A DNA stretch of 64,000 bases from assembly GCA_935421135.1 (NCBI GenBank), contig OW285187.1, forward strand, positions 1-64,000, in the 5' to 3' direction. Positions 27,301 to 42,300 of the stretch are shown piece by piece; the stretch's first letter is position 1; the number at the start of each line of letters is the position of its first letter. Made by a program: the position numbers and the translations under genes. The notes beneath the pieces were generated by a model that was not told the DNA's origin, did no database searches, and was given only the letters and a program-made list of their open reading frames with translations. Origin of the DNA: Bugulina stolonifera. Lineage: Eukaryota; Bryozoa; Gymnolaemata; Cheilostomatida; Bugulidae.

Positions 27301-30300
27301 AATACTGCTTATCATAGTACGGCCAATATCTATATCTATTATAATAGTACTGCTTATCATAGTACGGCCAATATCTATATCTATTATAATAGTACTGCTT
27401 ATCATAGTACGGCCAATATCTATATCTATTATAATAATACTGCTTATCATAGTACGGCCAATATCTATATTTATTATAATAGTACTGCTTATCATAGTAC
27501 GGCCAATATCTATATCTATTATAATAGTACTGCTTATCATAGTATGGCCAATATCTATATCTATTATAATAGTACTGCTTATCATAGTACAGCCAATATC
27601 TATATCTATTATAATAGTACTGCATATCATAGTACGGCCAATATCTATATCTATTATAATAGTACTGCTTATCATAGTACGGCCAATATCTATATCTATT
27701 ATAATAGTACTGCTTATCATAGTATGGCCAATATCTATATTTATTATAATAATACTGCTTATCATAGTACGGCCAATATCTATATCTATTATAATAGTAC
27801 TGCTTATCATAGTACGGCCAATATCTATATTTATTATAATAGTACTGCTTATCATAGTACAGCCAATATCTATATTTATTATAATAGTACTGCTTATCAT
27901 AGTACGGCCAATATCTATATCTATTATAATAGTACTGCTTATCATAGTACGGCCAATATCTATATCTATTATAATAGTACTGCTTATCATAGTACGGCCA
28001 ATATCTATATCTATTATAATAGTACTGCTTATCATAGTACGGCCAATATCTATATCTATTATAATAATACTGCTTATCATAGTACGGCCAATATCTATAT
28101 CTATTATAATAGTACTGCTTATCATAGTACGGCCAATATCTATATCTATTATAATAGTACTGCTTATCATAGTACGGCCAATATCTATATCTATTATAAT
28201 AATACTGCTTATCATAGTACGGCCAATATCTATATCTATTATAATAGTACTGCTTATCATAGTACGGCCAATATCTATATTTATTGTAGTCTTCAAAACT
28301 GTTTAGTCTATGTTGATGGTGAGAAAAGTCCAAATTGATGGCCCATCTTAACAAAAGTAAACATTTTCTGAAGGTCATTGGTTATAACCCCATTATTGTA
28401 TCTCACCATCTTTTCTAGTAATGAGTCAGTTGTGGAATATTGCTTTTAGTTTCCATCATACATGTATATGAAAAATTTTTGGCAAAGTTCTAAGAGATAC
28501 AGTCTACAGTAACTAGGAGATACAGTCTACGGTAATTAGGGGATGCAGTCTACAGTAACTAGAGGATACAGTCTACGGTAACTAGGGGATACAGTCTATG
28601 GTAACTAGGGAATGCAGTCTACGGTAACTAGGGAATGCAGTCTACAGTAACTAGGGAATATAGTCTACGGTAACTAGGGAATGCAGTCTACGGTATCTAG
28701 GGGATACAGTCTGCGGTAACTAGGGGATACAGTCTACGGTAACTAGGGGATGCAGTCTACGGTAGCTAGGGGATACAGTCTACGGTAACTAGGGAATGCA
28801 GTCTACAGTAACTAGGGGATACAGTCTACGGTTTTGTCATAAATCATACGTCGATATTAAGTTTAGCCAAATGATTGTGTGTATTGTAATAAAAATGAAC
28901 ACGTCATTTCAAGTATATTGTCATGGTCATGTCACTTCAAGTATATTGTCATGGTCATGTCACTTCAAGTATATTGTCATGGTCATGTCACTTCAAGTAT
29001 ATTGTCATGGTCATGTCAAATTAGCTTCGCTACAACAATGTGATTTAGGCAATCATACTTTTTTTGTTACTGCCTCTTAACCAATCAGAGGCTTTGCATT
29101 ACATACAGGTAATTGTTCAGTAATCACACTGTGCTCGCATATTAGGCCTACTGTATTGCAGTGGTGTATTTTATTACCAGGGATTTGTTTCTCTATGTAA
29201 ATCAATATTTTCTGAAATTTTTATAAAACTCTTAAATTTTTGGAGATTTTGAAATATCTTAGTCATTATGAAGTAGTTAGTTTGGGTGCAGAGTTTTTTG
29301 GAATTTCCGGTTTGCTAACAAGGTAATACAATGTAACATTATAATATAAAATCCCTCTAGTTTATTTTATCAAGCATGGAGCAGTGCAGACCTACAATGT
29401 AAACCTAGAATCCTGCTATTTAAATATTTACTGTATACATTTCGGCTTGCATCATTAATTATGTACAAAGTTTTTATGAGTGGGCGAATCTAATACTTTA
29501 CATCTACCAATAGGTACCAACCTCGTAATATTTTACATCTACCAACAGGTACCGACCTCGCAACCGAAAGTATATATTACCCTTTATCTAGAAACCATCT
29601 TCATAATCAGCATCTCACCAACCATGCTGGTCTGTTCATATTGAGGCACATTTCAACTCCTCTATAACATTTCTTAAAATTTGCTTGAAAATGGAATATT
29701 CTAAAACATCAGTATGTGACCCAATGGTTTAGACTCAGCTCAAACATGTGCATGTGCAGTGTAACAATATGATGCTTTCACTACTAGCTATCCAGGAAAA
29801 CAATTATTGGTGCAATATTTTACAGAGAAGCTACATGTAGTACTATTGGTTGTTGTTAGTTGGGCATAGATTTGATGAGGTTACTACTGTGTTACAGGAT
29901 GCTCTGCGTCGCCATTGTGAGGTTCTCTGGTCAACCTCCGAGTTCTCTCCTGATGAGCTGCATGTCTGGGAGAGTTACTCTGCCCTTATCTACCAGGTCA
30001 GCCAGGTTTACTTATAGTGACTATTCACTATAATGTGTATAGCATAATTATTATAGTGAATACATACTGTTAGCGATTTACTGTTATCAGTGTATGCAAC
30101 ATACCATGACGTACAACTGTGATGTGTCAAATTTAATAATGTATAAAGTAGATGTTTTTCATTCTTATAGGCTGAAAATGACTTAGACTCGGTTCTACAG
30201 AGGATTCAGACCTTGATTGTCTCATATCCTGACTGCCCCGTATTTGCTCAGATTCTGGCAGAGATTTATTGTCAACTAAGGTTTTGTGAGTTGGATTTGT

Positions 30301-33300
30301 AACAAAACACCTAACAGATATGTATGATCAATTTATATATACACACCACTGACTAGTAGCAATTGACTACTATCTACTGACTAGTAGCTACTGACTACTA
30401 TCTACTGACTACTATCTACTGACTACTATCTACTGACTACTATCTGCTGACTACTATCTACAGTCTACTAGCTACTGACTACTATCTACTGACTACTATA
30501 TACAGACTAGTAGCTACTGACTACTATCTACTGACTACTAGCTGCTGATTACTAGCTACTGACTACCAGCTGCTGTCTACTATCTACTGACTACTAGCAA
30601 CTGACTACTATCTACTGACTAGTAGCTACTGACTACTATCTACTGACTACTATCTACTGACTACTAGTTACTGACTACTAGCTACTGACTACTATCTACT
30701 GACTACTATCTACTGACTACTATCTACTGTCCACTAGCTACTGACTACCAGCTACTGACTACTAGCTACTGACTACTAACCGTTGGCCAGGCCTAGTGAC
30801 GTAGGCCTACTTTTTTGTTATGGCCAATTTGCAGGTGAGTCCCAAGTATATAAAGGAATCGACTTGACAATGTTGAACCCTGGCCATTTATCGCCACCAG
30901 TGCTGGCACTGTTCAACTATATCCTACAAGATGAACCCATGCCCACTCACATACCAACAGGTTAGTAAACATTCACATATTAATTGTACCTCACAGACCT
31001 GGCAATTGATTTTATGGTAGTGCCTCACAGACCTGCCAAATAATGTCAGCTATATAATATTTTTATTATATTTTATTTTCCAAGTATAAAATATGGGCTT
31101 GCAATAACCATAGTAAAAATTAACGCAAGAAAGTTGAACAAAACTTGGTTATACTGGGAATTGAAGCCGTGTTACCTCTAGGATACCAAGGAGCTCACCT
31201 CTGTACCACTGAGTTACATGTATTAGAAACTAGAAAGATACGACTTACTTAATATATTATAACCCACCTGTAACAGTAATTATACAAACGCCTTTAACGG
31301 TACAACATGAAGCAAATACTTCCAGCTTAAGCAAACCATCTGCAATTTTAAACCTTGCACTAGTCAAGCAGCCCCTTTACTGAATCCACATATATGTGGA
31401 GTTGTCTTCACCTTCTTTTAGCATGTTCATATTTGGCACTAATAACTCAAGTTCATGGACATTCGTTTCAAAACACTGTTAAATCTATGGAAACTTTTTC
31501 ACAAGTATTATTCAACAACGCAAACTGCTGTAAATTAATATACTTTCGCTATGGCAGCAAGAACATGGCCTCATGAAAGCTAACCTAACATCGGCATATT
31601 ATGAAAGCTAACCTAACATCGGCATATTATGAAAGCTAACCTAACATCGGCATATTATGAAAGCTAACCTAACATCGGCATATTATGAAAGCTAACCTAA
31701 CATCGGCATATTATGAAAGCTAACCTAACATCGGCATATTATGAAAGCTAACCTAACATCGGCATATTATGAAAGCTAACCTAACATCGGCATATTATGA
31801 AAGCTAACCTAACATCGGCATATTATGAAAGCTAACCTAACATCGGCATATTATGAAAGCTAACCTAACATCGGCATATTATGAAAGCTAACCTAACATC
31901 GGCATATTATGAAAGCTAATCTAACATCAGCATATTATGAAAGCTAACCTAACATCGGCATATTATGAAAGCTAACCTAACATCGGCATATTTTGAAAGC
32001 TAACCTAACATCGGCATATTATGAAAGTTTTTGTCGATCAATGAGGTAACTCCAGATCTCTGCTGATTTTTGACCACCGAAAATTGTTGACATATGAAGG
32101 CCACTTAAAATTAATACTAGGCCAATACGTATAGGACGGAATTAATACTAGGCCTATACGTATAGAACAGAATTTGAAATTCACACTAAACTTCTACCAT
32201 CAAAGGTTTGGAGTGATCTGGTTTAGGGTTAGTTCATTATCTACAAAGTAGTACTAATGTTAGTTCATTATCTACAAGGTAGTACTACTGTTAGTTCATT
32301 ATCTACAGGGTAGTACTACTGTTAGTTTATTATCTACAAGGTAGTACTACTGTTTGTTCATTGTCTACAGGGTAGTACTGATGTTAGTTCATTATCTACA
32401 GGGTAGTACTACTGTTAGTTTATTATCTACAAGGTAGTACTACTGTTTGTTCATTGTCTACAGGGTGGTACTAATGTTAGTTCATTATCTACAGGGTAGT
32501 ACTACTGTTAGTTCATTATCTACAGGGTAGTACTACTGTTAGTTTATTATCTACAAGGTAGTACTACTGTTAGTTCATTATCTACAGGGTAGTACTGATG
32601 TTAGTTCATTATCTACAGGGTAGTACTAATGCTAGTTCATTATCTCCAGGGTAGTACTGATGTTAGTTCATTATCTACAAGGTAGTACTAATAAATGTTA
32701 GTTCATTATCTACAAGGTAGTACTGATGTTAGTTCATTATCTACAAGGTAGTACTGATGTTAGTTTATTATCTACAAGGTAGTACTGATGTTAGGCCCAA
32801 GCCATCTTCTACATACTTGTTCTGTAGCCCCAGCACCACCTTCGCTCCGCTGCTGTGCATACCTCGTTCAGGCCCAACTATCCATTGAAACCAAGTCTCT
32901 CAAAAAAGCCGGTGAATTTCTAGAGAATGGTATGTATTTAGATGTACTAGAGAATGGTATGTATTTAGATGTAGTAGAGAATGGTATGTATTTAGATGTA
33001 GTAGAGAATAGTATGTATTTAGATGTAGTAGAGAATAGTATGTATTTAGATGTAGTAGAGAATAGTATGTATTTAGATGTACTAGAGAATGGTATGTATT
33101 TAGATGTAGTAGAGAATAGTATGTATTTAGATGTAGTAGAGAATAGTATGTATTTAGATGTAGTAGAGAATAGTATGTATTTAGATGTACTAGAGAATAG
33201 TATGTATTTAGATGTAGTAGAGAATAGTATGTATTTAGATGTAGTAGAGAATAGTATGTATTTAGATGTACTAGAGAATGGTATGTATTTAGATGTACTA

Positions 33301-36300
33301 GAGAATAGTATGTATTTAGATGTAGTAGAGAATAGTATGGTATTTAGATGTAGTAGAGAATAGTATGTATTTAGATGTAGTAGAGAATGGTATGTATTTA
33401 GATGTAGTAGAGAATAGTATGTATTTAGATGTACTAGAGAATAGTATGTATTTAGATGTACTAGAGAATGGTATGTATTTAGATGTACTAGAGAATAGTA
33501 TGTATTTAGATGTAGTAGAGAATAGTATGTATTTAGATTTAGTAGAGAATGGTATGTATTTAGATGTAGTAGAGAATAGTATGTATTTAGATGTAGTAGA
33601 GAATAGTATGTATTTAGATGTACTAGAGAATAGTATGTATTTAGATGTAGTAGAGAATAGTATGTATTGAGATGTAGTAGAGAATAGTATGTATTTAGAT
33701 GTACTAGAGAATGGTATGTATTTAGATGTAGTAGAGAATAGTATGTATTTAGATGTAGTAGAGAATAGTATGTATTTAGATGTAGTAGAGAATGGTATGT
33801 ATTTAGATGTAGTAGAGAATAGTATGTATTTAGATGTACTAGAGAATGGTATGTATTTAGATGTAGTAGAGAATAGTATGTATTTAGATGTAGTAGAGAA
33901 TAGTATGTATTTAGATGTAGTAGAGAATAGTATGTATTTAGATGTAGTAGAGAATAGTATGGTATTTAGATGTAGTAGAGAATAGTATGTATTTAGATGT
34001 ACTAGAGAATAGTATGTATTTAGATGTAGTAGAGAATAGTATGTATTGAGATGTAGTAGAGAATAGTATGTATTTAGATGTACTAGAGAATAGTATGTAT
34101 TTAGATGTAGTAGAGAATGGTATGTATTTAGATGTAGTAGAGAATAGTATGTATTTAGATGTAGTAGAGAATAGTATGTATTTAGATGTACTAGAGAATA
34201 GTATGTATTTAGATGTAGTAGAGAATAGTATGTATTTAGATGTAGTAGAGAATAGTATGTATTTAGATGTAGTAGAGAATAGTATGTATTTAGATGTAGT
34301 AGAGAATGGTATGTATTTAGATGTAGTAGAGAACAGTATGTATTTAGATGTACTAGAGAATGGTATGTATTTAGATGTACTAGAGAATAGTATGTATTTA
34401 GATGTAGTAGAGAATGGTATGTATTTAGATGTAGTAGAGAATAGTATGTATTTAGATGTAGTAGAGAATAGTATGTATTTAGATGTACTAGAGAATAGTA
34501 TGTATTTAGATGTAGTAGAGAATAGTATGTATTTAGATGTAGTAGAGAATGGTATGTATTTAGATGTAGTAGAGAATAGTATGTATTTAGATGTAGTAGA
34601 GAATAGTATGTATTTAGATGTAGTAGAGAATAGTATGTATTTAGATGTACTAGAGAATAGTATGTATTTAGATGTACTAGAGAATGGTATGTATTTAGAT
34701 GTACTAGAGAATAGTATGTATTTAGATGTAGTAGAGAATAGTATGTATTTAGATTTAGTAGAGAATGGTATGTATTTAGATGTAGTAGAGAATAGTATGT
34801 ATTTAGATGTAGTAGAGAATAGTATGTATTTAGATGTACTAGAGAATAGTATGTATTTAGATGTAGTAGAGAATAGTATGTATTGAGATGTAGTAGAGAA
34901 TAGTATGTATTTAGATGTACTAGAGAATGGTATGTATTTAGATGTAGTAGAGAATAGTATGTATTTAGATGTAGTAGAGAATAGTATGTATTTAGATGTA
35001 GTAGAGAATGGTATGTATTTAGATGTAGTAGAGAATAGTATGTATTTAGATGTACTAGAGAATGGTATGTATTTAGATGTAGTAGAGAATAGTATGTATT
35101 TAGATGTAGTAGAGAATAGTATGTATTTAGATGTAGTAGAGAATAGTATGTATTTAGATGTAGTAGAGAATAGTATGGTATTTAGATGTAGTAGAGAATA
35201 GTATGTATTTAGATGTACTAGAGAATAGTATGTATTTAGATGTAGTAGAGAATAGTATGTATTGAGATGTAGTAGAGAATAGTATGTATTTAGATGTACT
35301 AGAGAATAGTATGTATTTAGATGTAGTAGAGAATGGTATGTATTTAGATGTAGTAGAGAATAGTATGTATTTAGATGTAGTAGAGAATAGTATGTATTTA
35401 GATGTACTAGAGAATAGTATGTATTTAGATGTAGTAGAGAATAGTATGTATTTAGATGTAGTAGAGAATAGTATGTATTTAGATGTAGTAGAGAATAGTA
35501 TGTATTTAGATGTAGTAGAGAATGGTATGTATTTAGATGTAGTAGAGAACAGTATGTATTTAGATGTACTAGAGAATGGTATGTATTTAGATGTACTAGA
35601 GAATAGTATGTATTTAGATGTAGTAGAGAATGGTATGTATTTAGATGTAGTAGAGAATAGTATGTATTTAGATGTAGTAGAGAATAGTATGTATTTAGAT
35701 GTACTAGAGAATAGTATGTATTTAGATGTAGTAGAGAATAGTATGTATTTAGATGTAGTAGAGAATAGTATGTATTTAGATGTAGTAGAGAATAGTATGT
35801 ATTTAGATGTAGTAGAGAATGGTATGTATTTAGATGTAGTAGAGAATAGTATATATTTAGATGTAGTAGAGAATAGTATGTATTTAGATGTACTAGAGAA
35901 TGGTATGTATTTAGATGTAGTAGAGAATGGTATGTATTTAGATGTAGTAGAGAATAGTATGTATTTAGATGTACTAGAGAATGGTATGTATTTAGATGTA
36001 CTAGAGAATAGTATGTATTTAGATGTAGTAGAGAATAGTATGGTATTTAGATGTAGTAGAGAATAGTATGTATTTAGATGTAGTAGAGAATGGTATGTAT
36101 TTAGATGTAGTAGAGAATAGTATGTATTTAGATGTACTAGAGAATAGTATGTATTTAGATGTACTAGAGAATGGTATGTATTTAGATGTACTAGAGAATA
36201 GTATGTATTTAGATGTAGTAGAGAATAGTATGTATTTAGATTTAGTAGAGAATGGTATGTATTTAGATGTAGTAGAGAATAGTATGTATTTAGATGTAGT

Positions 36301-39300
36301 AGAGAATAGTATGTATTTAGATGTAGTAGAGAATAGTATGTATTGAGATGTAGTAGAGAATAGTATGTATTTAGATGTACTAGAGAATGGTATGTATTTA
36401 GATGTAGTAGAGAATAGTATGTATTTAGATGTAGTAGAGAATGGTATGTATTTAGATGTAGTAGAGAATAGTATGTATTTAGATGTAGTAGAGAATAGTA
36501 TGTATTTAGATATACTAGAGAATGGTAAGTATTTAGATGTACTAGAGAATGGTATGTATTTAGATGTAGTAGAGAATAGTATGTATTTAGATGTAGTAGA
36601 GAATAGTATGTATTTAGATGTAGTAGAGAATAGTATGTATTTAGATGTAGTAGAGAATAGTATGTATTTAGATGTACTAGAGAATAGTATGTATTTAGAT
36701 GTAGTAGAGAATAGTATGTATTTAGATGTAGTAGAGAATAGTATGTATTTAGATGTAGTAGAGAATGGTATGTATTTAGATGTAGTAGAGAATAGTATAT
36801 ATTTAGATGTAGTAGAGAATAGTATGTATTTAGATGTACTAGAGAATGGTATGTATTTAGATGTAGTAGAGAATGGTATGTATTTAGATGTAGTAGAGAA
36901 TAGTATGTATTTAGATGTACTAGAGAATGGTATGTATTTAGATGTACTAGAGAATAGTATGTATTTAGATGTAGTAGAGAATAGTATGGTATTTAGATGT
37001 AGTAGAGAATAGTATGTATTTAGATGTAGTAGAGAATGGTATGTATTTAGATGTAGTAGAGAATAGTATGTATTTAGATGTACTAGAGAATAGTATGTAT
37101 TTAGATGTACTAGAGAATGGTATGTATTTAGATGTACTAGAGAATAGTATGTATTTAGATGTAGTAGAGAATAGTATGTATTTAGATTTAGTAGAGAATG
37201 GTATGTATTTAGATGTAGTAGAGAATAGTATGTATTTAGATGTAGTAGAGAATAGTATGTATTTAGATGTAGTAGAGAATAGTATGTATTGAGATGTAGT
37301 AGAGAATAGTATGTATTTAGATGTACTAGAGAATGGTATGTATTTAGATGTAGTAGAGAATAGTATGTATTTAGATGTAGTAGAGAATGGTATGTATTTA
37401 GATGTAGTAGAGAATAGTATGTATTTAGATGTAGTAGAGATTAGTATGTATTTAGATATACTAGAGAATGGTAAGTATTTAGATGTACTAGAGAATGGTA
37501 TGTATTTAGATGTAGTAGAGAATAGTATGTATTTAGATGTAGTAGAGAATAGTATGTATTTAGATGTAGTAGAGAATAGTATGTATTTAGATGTAGTAGA
37601 GAATAGTATGTATTTAGATGTACTAGAGAATAGTATGTATTTAGATGTAGTAGAGAATAGTATGTATTTAGATGTAGTAGAGAATAGTATGTATTTAGAT
37701 GTACTAGAGAATGGTATGTATTTAGATGTACTAGAGAATAGTATGTATTTAGATGTAGTAGAGAATAGTATGGTATTTAGATGTAGTAGAGAATAGTATG
37801 TATTTAGATGTAGTAGAGAATGGTATGTATTTAGATGTAGTAGAGAATAGTATGTATTTAGATGTACTAGAGAATAGTATGTATTTAGATGTACTAGAGA
37901 ATGGTAAGTATTTAGATGTACTAGAGAATGGTATGTATTTAGATGTAGTAGAGAATAGTATGTATTTAGATGTAGTAGAGAATAGTATGTATTTAGATGT
38001 AGTAGAGAATAGTATGTATTTAGATGTAGTAGAGAATAGTATGTATTTAGATGTACTAGAGAATAGTATGTATTTAGATGTAGTAGAGAATAGTATGTAT
38101 TTAGATGTAGTAGAGAATAGTATGTATTTAGATGTACTAGAGAATGGTATGTATTTAGATGTACTAGAGAATAGTATGTATTTAGATGTAGTAGAGAATA
38201 GTATGGTATTTAGATGTAGTAGAGAATAGTATGTATTTAGATGTAGTAGAGAATGGTATGTATTTAGATGTAGTAGAGAATAGTATGTATTTAGATGTAC
38301 TAGAGAATAGTATGTATTTAGATGTACTAGAGAATAGTATGGTATTTAGATGTAGTAGAGAATAGTATGTATTTAGATGTAGTAGAGAATGGTATGTATT
38401 TAGATGTAGTAGAGAATAGTATGTATTTAGATGTACTAGAGAATAGTATGTATTTAGATGTACTAGAGAATGGTATGTATTTAGATGTACTAGAGAATAG
38501 TATGTATTTAGATGTAGTAGAGAATAGTATGTATTTAGGTTTAGTAGAGAATGGTATGTATTTAGATGTAGTAGAGAATAGTATGTATTTAGATGTAGTA
38601 GAGAATAGTATGTATTTAGATGTAGTAGAGAATAGTATGTATTGAGATGTAGTAGAGAATAGTATGTATTTAGATGTACTAGAGAATGGTATGTATTTAG
38701 ATGTAGTAGAGAATAGTATGTATTTAGATGTAGTAGAGAATGGTATGTATTTAGATGTAGTAGAGAATAGTATGTATTTAGATGTAGTAGAGAATAGTAT
38801 GTATTTAGATGTACTAGAGAATAGTATGTATTTAGATGTAGTAGAGAATAGTATGTATTTAGATGTAGTAGAGAATAGTATGTATTCAGATGTACTAGAG
38901 AATAGTATGTATTTAGATGTAGTAGAGAATAGTATGTATTTAGATGTACTAGAGAATGGTAAGTATTTAGATGTACTAGAGAATGGTATGTATTTAGATG
39001 TAGTAGAGAATAGTATGTATTTAGATGTAGTAGAGAATAGTATGTATTTAGATGTACTAGAGAATGGTATGTATTTAGATGTACTAGAGAATAGTATGTA
39101 TTTAGATGTAGTAGAGAATAGTATGTATTTAGATGTACTAGAGAATAGTATGTATTTAGATGTACTAGAGAATGGTATGTATTTAGATGTACTAGAGAAT
39201 AGTATGTATTTAGATGTAGTAGAGAATAGTATGTATTTAGATGTAGTAGAGAATAGTATGTATTCAGATGTACTAGAGAATAGTATGTATTTAGATGTAG

Positions 39301-42300
39301 TAGAGAATAGTATGTATTTAGATGTACTAGAGAATGGTAAGTATTTAGATGTACTAGAGAATGGTATGTATTTAGATGTACTAGAGAATAGTATGTATTC
39401 AGATGTACTAGAGAATGGTATGTATTTAGATGTACTAGAGAATGGTATGTATTTAGATGTAGTAGAGAATAGTATGTATTTAGATGTACTAGAGAATGGT
39501 AAGTATTTAGATGTACTAGAGAATGGTATGTATTTAGATGTAGTAGATGTATAGCAGTTTTATCTGACGCCGTAATGTGTAGAGTAGCACTCTGCTCATT
39601 GATCACTAAGACAAACAGAGTATGCATTATACTGTATGTAACCAAATAGCTGTTCTTTTCAAGCCAGTAATTACATGTATATACATGTAGTTCATATTGG
39701 AAGTTAAAACTCACAAACAGTATCTACATTTAAGGTATATCATTATATGACATAATATGCACCATGTACATGTATGTAACATGTGTCATATGACACATAC
39801 ACCATGTATGTAACATGTATCATATGCCATATACACTATGTACATTGTATGTAAAATGTATCATGTAACATAATAATATACACCATGTATGGAATACATT
39901 TATGTATCTGCATTGATATGTGATAATTTGACTGTATGCTTACAGCGAGGAAAGCAGTGAATGACGTTATGCCGTGTATATCTTTGTGCACGGATATCTA
40001 CAGAGACATGATATCAGAGCTGGATATTTCTCTCAACTTTAAACTGTGTAAATACTCTGAAGTGATAACTCTGTGTACTCAGCTGGTAAGTATATCATAT
40101 TGTATATAATATATTATACAACAGTGTACTACTTACTCTGTAGTGATCACTGTGTACTCAGCTGGTAAGTATATCATATAGTATATTATATATACAACAG
40201 TGTACTTACTCTGTAGTGATAACTCTGTGTACTCAGCTGGTAAGTATATCATATGGTATATGATATATGCAACAGTGTACTACTTACTCTGTAGTGATAA
40301 CTCTGTGTACTCAGCTGGTAAGTATATCATATTGTATATAATATATTATACAACAGTGTACTACTTACTCTGTAGTGATCACTGTGTACTCAGCTGGTAA
40401 GTATATCATATAGTATATTATATATACAACAGTGTACTTACTCTGTAGTGATAACTCTGTGTACTCAGCTGGTAAGTATATCATATTGTATATAATATAT
40501 TATACAACAGTGTACTTACTCTGTAGTGATAACTCTGTGTACTCAGCTGGTAAGTATATCATATTGTATATAATATATTATACAACAGTGTACTACTTAC
40601 TCTGTAGTGATAACTCTGTGTACTCAGCTGGTAAGTATATCATATTGTATATAATATATTATACAACAGTGTACTTACTCTGTAGTGATAACTCTGTGTA
40701 CTCAGCTGGTAAGTATATCATATTGTATATAATATATTATACAACAGTGTACTTACTCTGTAGTGATAACTCTGTGTACTCAGCTGGTAAGTATATCATA
40801 TTGTATATAATATATACAACAGTGTACTTACTCTGTAGTGATAACTCTGTGTACTCAGCTGGTGAGTATATTATATTGTATATGTAAATGTATATTCCTT
40901 AGGAACGAGGTAGAACTGAACATGGTCGAAGGAAGCTGTTAGTTCTTTCACATATCTATGTGGGTAACTTGGATAAGGCAGAGGAGGTCAGTCCATCTAT
41001 ATGTACATGTAATTATCTTATACCTACATTTGTATATATAAGCTATGTTGTATTACTGTAGACAATATTAGTACTAACTTATATAATATAGACAGGTAGA
41101 TTTTACATGATTACTATGGCTAATACATTATAATAATGTACTAACCATAGTAATGCCTATATCAGGTGTATTTACAGATAATACAAGGTGAGGTGGAGGA
41201 CAAGGATAAATCACTTTGGGGATACCTCATGATGAAAAAAGGTTTATACAAACAAGCCTATGATTTGTAAGTATTGTTTCACTTGTATTCTCTCCCACCT
41301 CCTAAATCTAAGTTCAGAATCCTAAGTCATCCCTCAGTAGCTACATGTGCATAAGCTACATGTACATAAGCTACATGTATATAAGTTACATGTACATAAG
41401 CTACATGTGCATGTAGCTTATATACATGTAGCTTATGTACATGTAGCTTATATACATGTAGCTTATGTACATGTAGCTTATGTACATGTACATAAGCTAC
41501 ATGTATATAAGCTACATGTGCATAAGCTACATGTACATAAGCTACATGTATATAAGCTACATGTACATAAGCTACCTGTACATAAGCTACATGTACATAA
41601 GCTACATGTACATAAGCTACATGTACATAAGCTACATGTACATAAGCTACATGTACATAAGCTACATGTACATAAGCTACATGTACATAAGCTACATGTA
41701 CATAAGCTACATGTACATAAGCTACATGTATATAAGCTACATGTACATAAGCTACATGTACATGTAGCTTATGTACATAGACAGATACAACTAATCCTAC
41801 CACATACAACTTCCTCTCACCACTTACACTGACCTCTCACCACTTACACTGACCTCTCACCACATACAATGACCTCTCACCACAAAAAATAAACTTTCAC
41901 TACACACAATGAACTCTTGCCTGTAATTTTACTGCTTTAGATTGTCAGCCGCCATAGCAAGCTCTCCAACATCACCTGAGCTTAATCTGTGGCTAGGTGA
42001 AACTTGTTATCTAATCCCTGATAGGCTAAGAGAGGCAGCCAAGTACCTGCTGATGGTCAGTCTCACCTACATGTATTATATTTTGTGTTACATGCAGTAT
42101 ATTGTATTATGTATTATATAATTATTATATACTATTATATTACATGTATATTGTACGCTGTATATTATTACTATTCACAGTGTTTTCATGTGCAGGTAAA
42201 TGTAGCGCTCCTTATCATACTGAATGCATGCGTGTTTCTTGTTGTCTCTAGTCGGCTAAACTAGACCCCATGAATGAGCAGACGTTTCTCTTCCTTGGTC

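Noticed and set aside
12019..28378. Four open frames of more than 5,300 codons on both strands
   Set aside because: They are products of a 45-bp unit that is divisible by three and lacks stops in those frames. They overlap each other in several frames, so they cannot be proteins.
31573..32794. CRISPR-like regular arrays
   Set aside because: The repeats are contiguous with no unique spacers, and the context is a eukaryotic intron.
33365..39714. Open frames of 90-510 codons in the 27-bp array, both strands
   Set aside because: They are by-products of a unit divisible by three. Only the part continuous with exon 8 (to 33363) is worth considering, and it is reported as a finding.
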